Part shown: piece by piece, positions 50,524-60,245 of the stretch
Position numbering within the stretch: the stretch's first letter is position 1
Layout: each line of letters begins with the position of its first letter
From: Phenylobacterium sp. NIBR 498073
GTDB taxonomy: Bacteria; Pseudomonadota; Alphaproteobacteria; Caulobacterales; Caulobacteraceae
DNA: 64,000 nt
Direction: 5' to 3'
Assembly (NCBI RefSeq): GCF_027286305.1
Contig: NZ_CP114599.1
Location: forward strand, 3,443,001-3,507,000
The notes under the pieces: model-generated
What the model was told of the DNA's origin: nothing
Database searches by the model: none
The model's input: the letters and a program-made list of their open reading frames with translations, nothing else
Program-made: the position numbers and the translations under genes

Positions 50524-52623
50524 ATGACCGACGCCTCGCTCTCCTCCTCGGCTCGTCCCTCGCCCCGCGAAATGCTGGGCTGGCTGATGAAGGGCGAGGT
50601 CGCCCTGGCGCTGGGCGTCATCGGCATCGTCATCCTGCTGATCCTGCCGATCCCGCCGTTCATGCTGGATATGCTGCTGGCGGTGTCGATCACCTCGTCG
50701 GTGCTGATCCTGATGACATCGCTTCTGATCAAGAAGCCGCTGGAATTCACCGCCTTCCCGACCGTCCTGCTGGTCACCACCCTGTTCCGCCTGGGGCTGA
50801 ACATCGCCTCGACGCGCCTGATCCTCGGTCACGGCCACGAAGGCGCACACGGGGCCGGCAAGATCATCGAAGGCTTCGGCAAGCTGATGATGGGCGGCAA
50901 CTTCGTCATCGGCGTGATCGTGTTCATCATCCTGGTGATCGTGAACTTCGTCGTCATCACCAAGGGTTCGGGTCGGATCGCCGAAGTCGCCGCCCGCTTC
51001 ACGCTGGACTCGATGCCCGGCAAGCAGATGGCCATCGACGCCGACCTCTCGGCCGGTCTCATCGAAGAGAACGAGGCCAAGAAGCGCCGCAAGGAGCTGG
51101 AGCAGGAAAGCACCTTCTTCGGGGCCATGGACGGCGCCAGCAAGTTCGTGCGCGGCGACGCCGTCGCCGGCCTGATCATCGTCGCCATCAACATCATCGG
51201 CGGCATCCTGATCGGCGTCGTCCAGCACAAGGTGCCGATCGGCCAGGCCGCCTCGTCATATACGATCATGACCATCGGCGACGGCCTGGTCAGCCAGATC
51301 CCGGCCCTGATCATCTCGATCGCCGCCGGCTTCCTGGTGTCGAAGGCCGGCGTCGACGGTTCGGCCGACAAGGCCCTGGTCGCCCAGCTGGCCATGAACC
51401 CGATCAGCCTGGGCATGGTCTCGGCCTCGGCCGGCGTCATCGCCCTGATCCCGGGCATGCCGATCATCCCGTTCGCCGCCCTGGCCGCGGGCGCCGGGTT
51501 CCTGGCCTGGCGCCGTTCGCAGGAAGCCCTTCTGCCGCCGCCCGTCGACATCGTGCCGGTCGACGCCGCGGCCGCCGCCCAGGATCAGGAAGAGCCGATC
51601 AGCCAGGCCCTGGCCATCGACGAGATCAAGATCGAGCTGGGCTACGGCCTGCTGCCGCTGATCAACGACCTCGAGGGCCGCCGCCTGACCGACCAGATCA
51701 AGGCCTTGCGCCGCACCCTGGCCCAGGACTTCGGCTTCGTAATGCCGGCCGTGCGCATCCTCGACAACATGCGCCTGCCCTCGCAGGGCTACATGATCCG
51801 CATCAAGGAGATGGAAGGCGGCGGCGGCGAGGTGCGGCTCGGCTCGCTGATGGCCATGGATCCCTCGGGCGGCCAGGTCGAGCTGCCGGGCGAGCACATG
51901 CGCGAGCCGGCCTTCGGCCTGCCGGCCACCTGGATCGACGACTCCCTGCGCGAGGAGGCGACCTTCCGCGGCTACACCATCGTCGACCCGGCCACCGTGC
52001 TGACCACGCACCTGACCGAGATCCTCAAGGAGAACATGCCCGACCTGCTCTCCTACGCTGAAGTCCAGAAGCTGCTGAAGGACCTGCCGGCCGAACAGAA
52101 GAAGCTGGTCGACGACCTGGTGCCCTCGGTCGTCTCGGCGACCACGATCCAGCGCGTGCTGCAGGCGCTGCTGCGCGAGCGGGTCTCGATCCGCGACCTG
52201 CCGGCGATCCTGGAAGGCATCGGCGAGGCCGCGCCGCACACCGGCTCGATCACCATGTTGGTCGAACAGGTCCGCGGCCGCCTGGCCCGCCAGCTGTCAT
52301 TCGCCTATCGCGGCGACGACGGGGCCTTGCCGATCATCACCATGTCCGGCGAATGGGAGAACGCCTTCGCCGAGGCGCTGATCGGCGCCGGCGAGGAAAA
52401 GCAACTGGCCCTGGCCCCCTCGCGCCTGCAGGACTTCATCCGCGCTGTTCGCGACACCTTCGAGCGCGCAGCCTTGGCCGGCGACAGCGCCGTGCTGCTG
52501 ACCAGCCCGCAGATCCGCCCCTATGTGCGCTCGATCATCGAGCGCTTCCGCGGCCAGACCCCGGTGCTCAGCCAGAACGAAATCCACCCGAAGGCGCGGC
52601 TGAAGACGGTGGGCCAGATCTAG
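50524..52623 (+). CDS. flhA: FlhA, flagellar export gate protein
   Basis: 699 residues. Eight membrane helices in the first 330 residues, with the family signature 'TLFRLGLNIASTRLIL' and the conserved cytoplasmic loop 'SGRIAEVAARFTLDSMPGKQMAIDADLSAGLIEE'. The large cytoplasmic domain (about 360-699) docks export substrates and chaperones. It forms the proton-driven gate of the flagellar type III secretion system. It starts 20 bases after flbD, so it is likely transcribed with the cluster. Confidence 0.98.
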   Translation: MTDASLSSSARPSPREMLGWLMKGEVALALGVIGIVILLILPIPPFMLDMLLAVSITSSVLILMTSLLIKKPLEFTAFPTVLLVTTLFRLGLNIASTRLILGHGHEGAHGAGKIIEGFGKLMMGGNFVIGVIVFIILVIVNFVVITKGSGRIAEVAARFTLDSMPGKQMAIDADLSAGLIEENEAKKRRKELEQESTFFGAMDGASKFVRGDAVAGLIIVAINIIGGILIGVVQHKVPIGQAASSYTIMTIGDGLVSQIPALIISIAAGFLVSKAGVDGSADKALVAQLAMNPISLGMVSASAGVIALIPGMPIIPFAALAAGAGFLAWRRSQEALLPPPVDIVPVDAAAAAQDQEEPISQALAIDEIKIELGYGLLPLINDLEGRRLTDQIKALRRTLAQDFGFVMPAVRILDNMRLPSQGYMIRIKEMEGGGGEVRLGSLMAMDPSGGQVELPGEHMREPAFGLPATWIDDSLREEATFRGYTIVDPATVLTTHLTEILKENMPDLLSYAEVQKLLKDLPAEQKKLVDDLVPSVVSATTIQRVLQALLRERVSIRDLPAILEGIGEAAPHTGSITMLVEQVRGRLARQLSFAYRGDDGALPIITMSGEWENAFAEALIGAGEEKQLALAPSRLQDFIRAVRDTFERAALAGDSAVLLTSPQIRPYVRSIIERFRGQTPVLSQNEIHPKARLKTVGQI

Positions 52624-52630
52624 GCCTGGG

Positions 52631-53137
52631 TCAGCCCAGCGGTTTGGCGAAGATCAGCTGCGGGCCGAAGCCCTCTTCGTGGCGGCCGCCGGTGTCGACG
52701 AAGCCGATCTTCCGGTAGGCCTCGATGGCCGGGAGGTTGCGGGCGTTGACCGCCAGCATCAGCTGCGGCTGCACCGGCCGCTCGCGCACGAACCACGCTT
52801 CCAGCAGGCTGATGCAGCGGCGGCCGACGCCCTTGCCCTGGAACCCCGGGCGAACCCGGAAATTGTGCAGGCTGACCGTGCCGGGCGGCGCCCAGGGCGG
52901 GCGGCGCAGCCCCTCGCGCAACACGAAGAAGCCGACCACCTCCCCGCCAGGTTCGATCACCGCGAAGCCCTGTTCGAGACCGACCGCGTCGGTTTCGTTC
53001 AGTCGCCCGAACACCTCGTCCAGGCTGCCGGCGAACGCCTCCTGTTCCGGCGGCAGCCCGATGATCTCGACCACATCGCGGTCGGCGCCCGAAATCGGCT
53101 CAAGTCTCCAGTCGGCGGCCTGCGTCGTCATGCCCAT
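52631..53137 (-). CDS. GNAT family N-acetyltransferase
   Basis: 168 residues from the ATG at 53137 (a second ATG at 53131 is equally possible). 'VSLHNFRVRPGFQGKGVGRRCISLL' is the acetyl-CoA loop with Q-G-K-G-V-G, and 'LMLAVNARNLPAIEAYRKIGF' is motif B with Asn and Tyr. Substrate unknown. It is convergent with flhA and not part of the flagellar transcript. Confidence 0.87.
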   Translation of the reverse strand: MGMTTQAADWRLEPISGADRDVVEIIGLPPEQEAFAGSLDEVFGRLNETDAVGLEQGFAVIEPGGEVVGFFVLREGLRRPPWAPPGTVSLHNFRVRPGFQGKGVGRRCISLLEAWFVRERPVQPQLMLAVNARNLPAIEAYRKIGFVDTGGRHEEGFGPQLIFAKPLG

Positions 53138-53411
53138 GATTAAAAGACTAGCACGCAATCGGCGAACAATGTCATCCCGCCCCGTGCGGAGACGCGCGCC
53201 TGGCGCTCAATTCCGGCCTGCGCGACGACGGGCGGCCCGGCCCGCGGCTCAACGGGCGTTGCAGCCGCGGGCCTCGGCTGATAGCGATTTGCCCCTGGCG
53301 CGGTCGATTGGGCCGCGAAGCGTTGGAAATCGAATGCGGCGACCTGCTTCCCCGACCCGGCGCGGCCCGGGCAGCGCGATCTTCTGGGATCTGCTGACCT
53401 TCGAGCGGCTG

Positions 53412-53735
53412 ATGACCAACCAGGTGATTCATCTCATCTATTGGGCCGGCCTCGGGGTCATCGCGCTGATCGCGTTCGGCACTGTCGGGGCCGCCGTCGG
53501 CGTCGCTCTGCGCGAGGAAAGCTGGATCGGCGTGATTCTGGCGATCCCGGTCCTGGTGGCCGGTCTGCTGGTGGTCGCAGGTCTTGTGCTGCTGTGGCGC
53601 TCGTTCTGCGAACTCTACGTCGCCCTGTTCCGTCTCAGCGACGACCTGCACGCCCTGCGCGAGGCCGCCGACGCGGCCGAACAGGCGCCCGCCCGCGCGG
53701 CGCCTCGCCAGCCGAACCCCGGCCCGCTGAACTAG
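53412..53735 (+). CDS. small membrane protein, two helices
   Basis: 107 residues from the ATG at 53412; an in-frame ATG at 53334 would add 26 basic residues. Two membrane helices at about 5-28 and 38-61 ('VILAIPVLVAGLLVVAGLVLLW'), then 'LYVALFRLSDDLHALREAADAAE' and a Pro-rich tail. The pattern resembles small DUF4282-like proteins, but I would not insist on the family. It is isolated between a GNAT gene and fliJ, with both neighbours on the other strand. Confidence 0.65.
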   Translation: MTNQVIHLIYWAGLGVIALIAFGTVGAAVGVALREESWIGVILAIPVLVAGLLVVAGLVLLWRSFCELYVALFRLSDDLHALREAADAAEQAPARAAPRQPNPGPLN

Positions 53736-53772
53736 CCCGCCCTGATCCGGGCCGCCACGCCCCTCGCCGGGC

Positions 53773-54186
53773 TCACCAGCCGCCGGCCGCCCTGCGCAGT
53801 CCCAACTCGTCAAGCGCCGCGGTTTCGAGGCGCGCGGCTTCCTTGACCTGCGCCAGCCGGATGCCCTCGGCCACCTGCTCGTATTTCTTCTGCTCTTCGA
53901 AGGCCAAGGCCAGAGCGTCGCGGGCGCCGGCCTCCTCCAGGGCGATGGTGTCGATCTGCGACTGCATCACCGCCTTGCGGGCCCGCAGCCCCTCCCAGAA
54001 CCCGACCTGGTACCAGCCGGCCTCGGCGTCCTGGCGGGCCCGCTGCGCCTCCGCCTCTCCCTCGGCTTCGAGGAAGGCCAGCTTCATCTCGGCCTGCATC
54101 CGCCGGTCGGCGATCTCGCCCAGGCGCTTCTGGAGGATTTCGACCTCGTAGGTCGAGAGCTTGATCAGGGACTGGGCCCAGCTCAT
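53773..54186 (-). CDS. fliJ: FliJ, flagellar export chaperone
   Basis: 137 residues, almost wholly alpha-helical coiled coil ('[44 protein letters not shown]'), the FliJ layout. It connects the FliI ATPase ring to FlhA and escorts chaperones for reuse. Coupled to fliI by a 4-base overlap. Low sequence conservation is normal for FliJ, so position matters. Confidence 0.9.
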   Translation of the reverse strand: MSWAQSLIKLSTYEVEILQKRLGEIADRRMQAEMKLAFLEAEGEAEAQRARQDAEAGWYQVGFWEGLRARKAVMQSQIDTIALEEAGARDALALAFEEQKKYEQVAEGIRLAQVKEAARLETAALDELGLRRAAGGW

Positions 54187-55529
54187 GCGGCTTCACCGTT
54201 CAGAATGTGGGCGAGGATGTTGAAGCTGTCGTCGAGGCTGGTGGCCTCGTCCTTGTCCTGGCCGAGGAACGCCTCGAGCGCGGGATTGAGGGCGATGGCC
54301 CGGTCGACCTGCGGATCGGCCCCGGCGCGATAGGCGCCGATGCGGATCAACTCTTCCATATTGGCGTAGGCCGACAGCGACTGCCGCGCGGCCTTCACGA
54401 TCTCGCGCTCGTGCGGCAGGTGGCACCCCGGCATCGTCCGGCTGATCGACTTCAGGACGTTGATCGCCGGGAAGCGGCCGCGCTCGGCGATGGCCCGCTC
54501 CATCACGATGTGCCCATCGAGGATCCCGCGCACGGCGTCGGCGATCGGCTCGTTGTGATCGTCGCCGTCGACCAGCACCGTGAAGATGCCGGTGATCGGC
54601 CCCGCCGTGGTGCCGTCGGGGCGGATCGGCCCCGGACCGGCGCGCTCAAGCAGCTTGGGCAGTTCGGTGAAGACGGTCGGCGTATAGCCCTTGGTGGTCG
54701 GCGGCTCGCCGGCGGCCAGCCCGATCTCGCGCTGGGCCATGGCGAAGCGGGTGACGCTGTCCATCATGCACAGGACTTCCAGGTCCTGGTCGCGCAGGAA
54801 CTCGGCGATGGCCAGGGTCATGTAGGCGGCCTGGCGGCGCTTCAGCGCCGGCTCGTCGGAGGTGGCGACCACCACGATGGCGCGCTTCAGCCCCTCCTCG
54901 CCCAGCGTTTCCTCAATGAACTCGCGGACCTCGCGGCCCCGCTCGCCGATCAGCCCGACCACGACCGCGTCGCAGTCCGACTGCTTGGCCAGCATCGACA
55001 GCAGCACCGACTTGCCGACGCCCGACCCAGCGAACACGCCCAGGCGCTGGCCGCGGCAGCAGGTGGTGAAGACGTTCATCGAACGCACGCCCAGGTCCAG
55101 GCGCTCGCCCACCCGGCCGCGGGCGTGGGCGGCAGGCGGCGCGGCGCGCAGCGGATAGGCGGCCGTGCCCTGCGGCAGCGGCCCCAGGCCATCGATCGGC
55201 TCGCCGAAGGCGTCGATGATGCGGCCCAGCCAGGCGGTCGTCGGCCGGACAGCCGAGCCCTGCGGCTCGATGCGGATCTCGGCCCCTGGCGCCACGCCCT
55301 CGACCGGGCCGAACGGCATCAGCAGGGCGCGGGTCTCGCGGAAGCCCACCACCTCGGCGGCCAGCGGCTTGTCGGCCCGGCGCTCGATTTCGGCCCGCGC
55401 GCCGACGGCCAGTCGCGTCAGCCCGCCGCGGGCCTCGATCAGGAGGCCGTTCACGGCTGCGACGCGGCCGGAGACGGTAAGCGGATCGATCCGCTCGACG
55501 GCGGCGACAAGGCTACGCAAGGACAGCAC
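54183..55529 (-). CDS. fliI: FliI, flagellar export ATPase
   Basis: 448 residues from a GTG start. F1-beta-like ATPase: Walker A AGSGVGKS at 167-174, '[25 protein letters not shown]', Walker B '[28 protein letters not shown]' and '[20 protein letters not shown]'-like sensor loop. It unfolds or releases export substrates at the base of the flagellum. The fliI-fliJ pair is transcribed on the minus strand, away from the fliF cluster, as in Caulobacter, and lies between that cluster and ctrA. Confidence 0.97.
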   Translation of the reverse strand: MLSLRSLVAAVERIDPLTVSGRVAAVNGLLIEARGGLTRLAVGARAEIERRADKPLAAEVVGFRETRALLMPFGPVEGVAPGAEIRIEPQGSAVRPTTAWLGRIIDAFGEPIDGLGPLPQGTAAYPLRAAPPAAHARGRVGERLDLGVRSMNVFTTCCRGQRLGVFAGSGVGKSVLLSMLAKQSDCDAVVVGLIGERGREVREFIEETLGEEGLKRAIVVVATSDEPALKRRQAAYMTLAIAEFLRDQDLEVLCMMDSVTRFAMAQREIGLAAGEPPTTKGYTPTVFTELPKLLERAGPGPIRPDGTTAGPITGIFTVLVDGDDHNEPIADAVRGILDGHIVMERAIAERGRFPAINVLKSISRTMPGCHLPHEREIVKAARQSLSAYANMEELIRIGAYRAGADPQVDRAIALNPALEAFLGQDKDEATSLDDSFNILAHILNGEAA

Positions 55530-55603
55530 CCCAGCGGTCAGATTCGACCTCCAGGGAGAATCCGCCCGCCGCCGTTAACTCCCGATGAAGATTCCCAGCC
55601 TGG

Positions 55604-56746
55604 TCAGCGCAGCGCCGCCGCCAGCCGCGCCGCCTGGCCGGGGTGGCGCGCCACCAGCTTGGCGGCGGTCGCCGGACGCCGCATGGCCGCCCCCAGCAGC
55701 AACGGCCGCCCAGCCTTGGCCAGCAGCGGCCGGGCGGTCTTCGACAACCCTTCGCGGCCAAGGAAGGCGGCCAGCCCGACGACGGCCAGCGCGCTGAGAC
55801 CGAAGGTCAGGCCAGGACGCTTCTGGACCTCGGTATAGACGCTGAAGCGGCGACCCTTCAGGTGCTCGCTCTCGGTCAGGCCGTCGAGGCCCGGCTCATA
55901 GAGATTGTCGCGCGCCGGCTTGTCTCCCCGCCTGCGGTTCATCGGCGGCAGCATCCGGGCCAGCACCTTGTCGACCACGATCGGGGCCGCGGCCGATCCG
56001 ATCGCCATCGGCCGCGCGCCCGATCCGACTACGATGTCGCGCACCGGATGGACGGCGGCGTGCAGGATGGCGTCGGCCACGACGTCGGGGGCGTAACGCG
56101 GCGGCCGGACCGAGGCCGCCTGGTCCATCAGGTTTCGGGCGTGATCGGCGAACGGGGTCGAGACGCTCGACGGCTTGATCAGGGTGATCGAGACCGGGAT
56201 CTTCTCCCGCAGGACCTCCAGCCGCAGCGCGTCGGTGAAACCCTTCACCGCATGCTTGGAGGCCGAATAGGCGCCCATCAGCGGCGCGGCCACGTCCGAC
56301 AACGCCGACCCGACATTGATCACCGCCCCGGCCCGGCGTTGTTCCCGGTAGTGCTTCACCGCCTCCAACGAGCCGTTGACCACCCCGAAGTAGTTGGTCC
56401 GGAACAGCCGCTCGTGGTCCTCGGCCGAGGTCTCCGCCAGCTGGCCATAGAGGCCTACCCCGGCGTCGTTGACCCATGTGTCGAAGCGATCGAAGCGCGC
56501 GATCGCCGCGCGCGCGATCTTCTCCACGTCCTGCGGCGCGCCGACGTCGGCGACCACCGCATGGGCGCGGCCGCCCTGGGCGTTGATGTCCTCGCAGATC
56601 GCCCGCAGAGCCTCGCCGTTGCGGGCGGCCAAAACCACCGCCGCCCCGGCCTTGGCGGCCTTGCGCGCCGTCGCCAGACCGATGCCCGACGATGCTCCGG
56701 TGATGACGACGACTTGGTCGGCGAGCGGCTTCAGTTTCACGGCCAT
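55604..56746 (-). CDS. SDR family oxidoreductase with C-terminal extension
   Basis: 380 residues. NAD(P) motif TGASSGIG at 16-23, 'NDAGVG' at 93-98, catalytic Ser at about 147-148, Tyr160 and Lys164 in 'AYSASKHAV'. Beyond residue 250 there is an extension with 'MAIGSAAAPIVVDKVLARMLPPMNRR' and hydrophobic stretches that may contact membrane. The family of longer SDRs with this tail is common in proteobacteria and has no fixed substrate. It is on the opposite strand to ctrA, whose regulatory region it borders. Confidence 0.88.
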   Translation of the reverse strand: MAVKLKPLADQVVVITGASSGIGLATARKAAKAGAAVVLAARNGEALRAICEDINAQGGRAHAVVADVGAPQDVEKIARAAIARFDRFDTWVNDAGVGLYGQLAETSAEDHERLFRTNYFGVVNGSLEAVKHYREQRRAGAVINVGSALSDVAAPLMGAYSASKHAVKGFTDALRLEVLREKIPVSITLIKPSSVSTPFADHARNLMDQAASVRPPRYAPDVVADAILHAAVHPVRDIVVGSGARPMAIGSAAAPIVVDKVLARMLPPMNRRRGDKPARDNLYEPGLDGLTESEHLKGRRFSVYTEVQKRPGLTFGLSALAVVGLAAFLGREGLSKTARPLLAKAGRPLLLGAAMRRPATAAKLVARHPGQAARLAAALR

Positions 56747-56863
56747 GACGATCCTTTGGGCTTGGGGGTTCCACGTCCAAACGACCCGCCGCGGGGACCG
56801 TTCCGCGGTTAAGATCGGGGCGAGGCCCCATCCGCCGTTCGCCCACCAAGTCCAATCACAAAA

Positions 56864-57000
56864 GATTCAACGGCCACGCGACTCGCCCCGGAGGGCGGCG
56901 CTTGTCCCCGATTCCCGAACCGAGTTAACGATTCGTCCGAAGGGGCTTCACCATTAACCGATCATAAATTAACTCGCGGGCAAGTTAACCGCGAGGATCG
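56864..57000 (+). promoter_or_regulatory. ctrA upstream regulatory region
   Basis: Three GATTC sites at 56864-56868, 56910-56914 and 56930-56934 fit GANTC, the sequence methylated by CcrM. Four TTAAC half-sites lie at 56925, 56954, 56969 and 56985, with gaps of 25, 11 and 12 bases between successive TTAA cores. The canonical CtrA box TTAA-N7-TTAA is not exact here. In Caulobacter the ctrA P1 promoter is controlled by GcrA and CcrM methylation, and P2 by CtrA itself. The rest of 56747-57053 (from the SDR start to ctrA) shows no gene. Confidence 0.6.
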
Positions 57001-57053
57001 GGGCGGATTGCCCGAATTTGTAGGTTCTAGCGCTACCGTTCGAGGAGGAACTG

Positions 57054-57749
57054 ATGCGCGTACTGTTGATCGAAGACGACAGCGCCACGGCGCAGAGCAT
57101 TGAATTGATGCTCAAATCCGAAGGTTTCAACGTCTACACGACGGACCTCGGCGAAGAAGGCGTCGATCTGGGCAAGATCTATGACTACGATCTTATCCTG
57201 CTCGACCTGAACCTGCCCGACATGAGCGGCATGGACGTTCTGCGCACCCTGCGGGTCGCGAAGATCAACACCCCGATCATGATCCTGTCGGGCACGGCCG
57301 AGATCGACACCAAGGTCAAGACGTTCGGCGCCGGCGGCGACGACTACATGACCAAGCCGTTCCACAAGGACGAACTGGTCGCCCGCATTCACGCGGTGGT
57401 CCGTCGCTCCAAGGGCCATGCCCAATCGGTCATCAAGACCGGCGACATCACCGTGAACCTCGACGCCAAGACCGTCGAAGTGAACAACAGCCGCGTCCAC
57501 CTGACCGGCAAGGAATACCAGATGCTGGAGCTGCTCTCGCTCCGCAAGGGCACCACGCTCACCAAGGAAATGTTCCTGAACCACCTCTACGGCGGCATGG
57601 ACGAACCCGAGCTGAAGATCATCGACGTCTTCATCTGCAAGCTGCGCAAGAAGCTGGCGGCCGCCGCCGACGGCAAGCACCATATCGAAACCGTCTGGGG
57701 CCGCGGCTACGTGCTGCGCGACCCGAACGAAAGCGCCGTGGCGGCCTGA
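57054..57749 (+). CDS. ctrA: CtrA, cell-cycle response regulator
   Basis: 231 residues with a strong ribosome site ('gaggaggaact'). OmpR-type regulator: phospho-acceptor Asp51 in '[13 protein letters not shown]', acidic pair Asp8-Asp9, Lys in '[10 protein letters not shown]'. Winged-helix DNA-binding domain (about 130-225) with '[34 protein letters not shown]' and '[11 protein letters not shown]'. The C-terminus ends Ala-Val-Ala-Ala, the exposed tail used for ClpXP destruction at G1-S. It controls replication onset, flagellum, division and methylation genes. A strong terminator follows. Confidence 0.98.
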   Translation: MRVLLIEDDSATAQSIELMLKSEGFNVYTTDLGEEGVDLGKIYDYDLILLDLNLPDMSGMDVLRTLRVAKINTPIMILSGTAEIDTKVKTFGAGGDDYMTKPFHKDELVARIHAVVRRSKGHAQSVIKTGDITVNLDAKTVEVNNSRVHLTGKEYQMLELLSLRKGTTLTKEMFLNHLYGGMDEPELKIIDVFICKLRKKLAAAADGKHHIETVWGRGYVLRDPNESAVAA

Positions 57750-57777
57750 ACGGGCCCGACGCTTCACTAGACTGCCG

Positions 57778-57814
57778 AACGCCCGCCGCTCCTTCCGGCG
57801 GGCGTTTTCTTTTT
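57778..57814 (+). terminator. ctrA intrinsic terminator
   Basis: An 11-bp stem aacgcccgccg / cggcgggcgtt with a 7-base loop, followed by ttttcttttt. It ends just where a TTG at 57813 would otherwise be read as the start of the next gene, so that start is rejected. Confidence 0.93.
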
Positions 57815-57863
57815 GCGCAGGTTCCGCGCTAGGGTCGCCGCCAGTGTTCGCGGGGAGGCGGCG

Positions 57864-60239
57864 TTGGGAAGAACTATCGCACTGGTCGTGTGCCTTGCGC
57901 TCGCGTTCCTGATCGGCTGGGCGCAGGAGCGAACGCCGACGCCCCTCCTCGTCGACGCGCCCGCCACGGAGTTCTCCGCCGCCCGGGCCATGGCCGACGT
58001 CGAGGTCATCGCCAAGGCTCCCCATCCGATCGGCAGCCCGGCCAACGCCGCGGTCCGCGACCACCTCGTCGCGCGGATGACCGCTCTCGGCCTCTCGCCC
58101 CAGATCCAGCGCGCCCAGGTGCTGCGCCAGGAAGACGGCTGGATCGCCGGCGGCGCGGTCGAGAACGTCATCGGCGTGCTGCCGGGAACTGACCGCGCCG
58201 CGCCGGCCTTGGCGATCATGGCTCACTATGACAGCGTCCCCGGATCGCCCGGCGCGGCCGACGACGCCGCCGGGACGGCCGCCGCCCTGGAGATCGCCCG
58301 CGCCATCAAGGCCAAGGGTCAGCCGGCCCGCGACGTCATCCTGCTGATCACCGACGGCGAAGAAAGCGGCCTGCTCGGCGCCCAAGCCTTCTTCGACCAG
58401 CACCCGCTCGCCGACCGCGTCGGCTTCCTGCTCAACATGGAGGCGCGGGGCAACGGCGGCCGCGCCCAGATGTTCCAGACCGGGGCCGACAACGCCGGCG
58501 CGATCGAGCTGTTCCGCAACAGCGCCGTGTCGCCGGTCGCCTCGTCGCTGACTGTGTTCCTCTACGAACACATGCCCAACGACACCGACTTCTCGGTCCC
58601 CAAGGCCAGGGGGATCGCCGGGCTAAACTACGCCTTCATCGGCAGCCAGTTCGACTACCACGCGCCCACTTCGACCCCGGCCAACCTCGAAAAGGGCTCG
58701 CTGCAGCACCTCGGCGCGCAAGTGCTGGCCGCCGCCGACGCCGCGGCGTTCGCCGCCGCGCTTCCGGCCAAGGGCCCGAACCTCGTCTACGCCAACACCG
58801 TCGGCGGCCATATCCTCGCCTATCCGCCGGCCGCCGGCTGGATCGTCGTCGCCGTCGCCGCCCTGCTGCTGACGCTGGCCATGCTGCGCGCCCGCCGGGC
58901 CGGGGCGCTCGCCTTCGCCGAGGTGCTGAAGGGCGCCGGCGCGGCGCTGTTCGCCCTGACCTTCGCCGCGGCGGTCTTCCGCCTCGCCCGGTTCGCCAGC
59001 GGCGCGCAGTTCGGCTTCCTCGAACAGCACAAGTTGCTGGCCCAGGCCGGCCGCTGGGAGACGGCGCTGGCCCTGCTGGGCGTCGGCGCCCTGATGCTGG
59101 CCGCCGCCGCCCTCGGCCGCGGCCGCACGCGGCTGGCCTGCGCGGCGCTGGCCTTGCTGGTCGGGGCCGCCTGCTCGGCCTTCGGCCGGTTCGACGTCAT
59201 CGGGCTGACGCTCGGCGCGCTCGCCGCATTGCTGGCGGTGCTGAGCTTCGGCCGTCCCGCGCGCCTCCCCGGCGCCTGGGCGGGGGTGCTGGCCACCGGA
59301 CTGCTGGTCGCAGTCGCCCTGCAGTACGCCGCCCCCGCCACCGCCTTCCTGGTGGGCTGGCCGCTGACCTTGGCCGCGCTTGCAGCGGCGCTGACCACGC
59401 TGGCCGCGCGCCGCAGCCTGCCGGTGCTGGTCGCGCTGACCGCGGCCGGCGTGCTCGGCGTCTCCTGGCTGCTGGCCTTCGGGCATGGCGTCTATCAGGG
59501 GCTGGATCAACCCGAGGTGCTTGGGGTGATCGTCTGGCTCTGTGCGTTGGTGCTGTGGCCGCTGGCTCAGCCGGCCGAGGACCAGAAGGGCGCGCGGATG
59601 TCGGCCATGGCGCTCGTCCTGCTCGGCGTCGTCGCGGTCGGCGTGGTGCGGCTCGATCCGCCCTGGACCGCCCGCCATCCCCAGGCGACCCACGTCGCCT
59701 ACTATCTGGACCGCGAACAGGGCCGCGCCCTGCGGTTCAGCGACACCCCGGCCCTGCCCGCCTGGACCCGCAGGGTGTTGGGCGCCGACGGCGGCGCGGT
59801 CGAACGCGTCAAGCTGCCGGGACTGCGCCGCAGCGAGGTTTGGGCGGCTCGCGCCGCACCGGTCGCAATCCCGCCCGGAGGCGTGGAGTTCACCCGCCAG
59901 CCGGACGGCGGCCATCGCCTGCACATCGCCGCGCCCGGCGCCCGCACGGTGATGCTGCGGCTGGACACCAAGGCGAAGTTGGAAAAGGCCGCCCTCAACG
60001 GCCATCCGATCAAACCGCCCGTCGGCGGCGCGGCGCGGATCATGTGGGAGGCTCCGGCCGAGGGCCTCATCCTGACCTTCCACGCCCCCAGCCCAGGGGC
60101 GATCGAGATCGGCTATGCGACGGTCATCGACCAATGGCCGGCGGATGCGAAGCCCTTGCCCGCTCGCCCCGCCGACCTGATGGCCTCCGGAACCTCGGGC
60201 GCCACGATCGTCGGCGGCGCCCGAAAGTTCACCTGGTAG
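57864..60239 (+). CDS. M28 family zinc aminopeptidase, membrane-anchored
   Basis: 791 residues from a TTG with 'ggggagg' 5 bases upstream; earlier in-frame starts lie in the ctrA terminator. One N-terminal membrane helix (about 2-20), then the M28 catalytic domain: His and Asp in 'IMAHYDSVPGSPGAADDAAGTAAALE', paired Glu in 'TDGEESGLLGAQAFF', and a later His in 'FDYHAPTST'. Six to eight membrane helices (about 325-590) and a C-terminal beta-rich domain follow. It resembles the endoplasmic-reticulum/Fxna-type layout in which a peptidase is fused to a membrane domain. It is probably a periplasmic aminopeptidase. Confidence 0.88.
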   Translation: MGRTIALVVCLALAFLIGWAQERTPTPLLVDAPATEFSAARAMADVEVIAKAPHPIGSPANAAVRDHLVARMTALGLSPQIQRAQVLRQEDGWIAGGAVENVIGVLPGTDRAAPALAIMAHYDSVPGSPGAADDAAGTAAALEIARAIKAKGQPARDVILLITDGEESGLLGAQAFFDQHPLADRVGFLLNMEARGNGGRAQMFQTGADNAGAIELFRNSAVSPVASSLTVFLYEHMPNDTDFSVPKARGIAGLNYAFIGSQFDYHAPTSTPANLEKGSLQHLGAQVLAAADAAAFAAALPAKGPNLVYANTVGGHILAYPPAAGWIVVAVAALLLTLAMLRARRAGALAFAEVLKGAGAALFALTFAAAVFRLARFASGAQFGFLEQHKLLAQAGRWETALALLGVGALMLAAAALGRGRTRLACAALALLVGAACSAFGRFDVIGLTLGALAALLAVLSFGRPARLPGAWAGVLATGLLVAVALQYAAPATAFLVGWPLTLAALAAALTTLAARRSLPVLVALTAAGVLGVSWLLAFGHGVYQGLDQPEVLGVIVWLCALVLWPLAQPAEDQKGARMSAMALVLLGVVAVGVVRLDPPWTARHPQATHVAYYLDREQGRALRFSDTPALPAWTRRVLGADGGAVERVKLPGLRRSEVWAARAAPVAIPPGGVEFTRQPDGGHRLHIAAPGARTVMLRLDTKAKLEKAALNGHPIKPPVGGAARIMWEAPAEGLILTFHAPSPGAIEIGYATVIDQWPADAKPLPARPADLMASGTSGATIVGGARKFTW

Positions 60240-60245
60240 AGGGCC

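Noticed and set aside
54207..55838. A 543-codon plus-strand frame opposite fliI
   Set aside because: It is a shadow of fliI, whose minus-strand product has all ATPase motifs. The plus-strand product is compositionally biased and matches nothing I know.
56747..57053. A canonical CtrA box TTAA-N7-TTAA upstream of ctrA
   Set aside because: The four TTAAC motifs are spaced with gaps of 25, 11 and 12 bases between cores, so no exact box exists; they are reported only as half-sites.
57813..57863. An upstream TTG start for the M28 peptidase gene
   Set aside because: The codon lies in the T-tract of the ctrA terminator and the added residues are Arg-rich and not like a signal anchor. The TTG at 57864 has a good ribosome site.
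58623..60134. A 503-codon minus-strand frame opposite the M28 peptidase gene
   Set aside because: Biased composition and no domain; the opposite strand carries the zinc-peptidase motifs.
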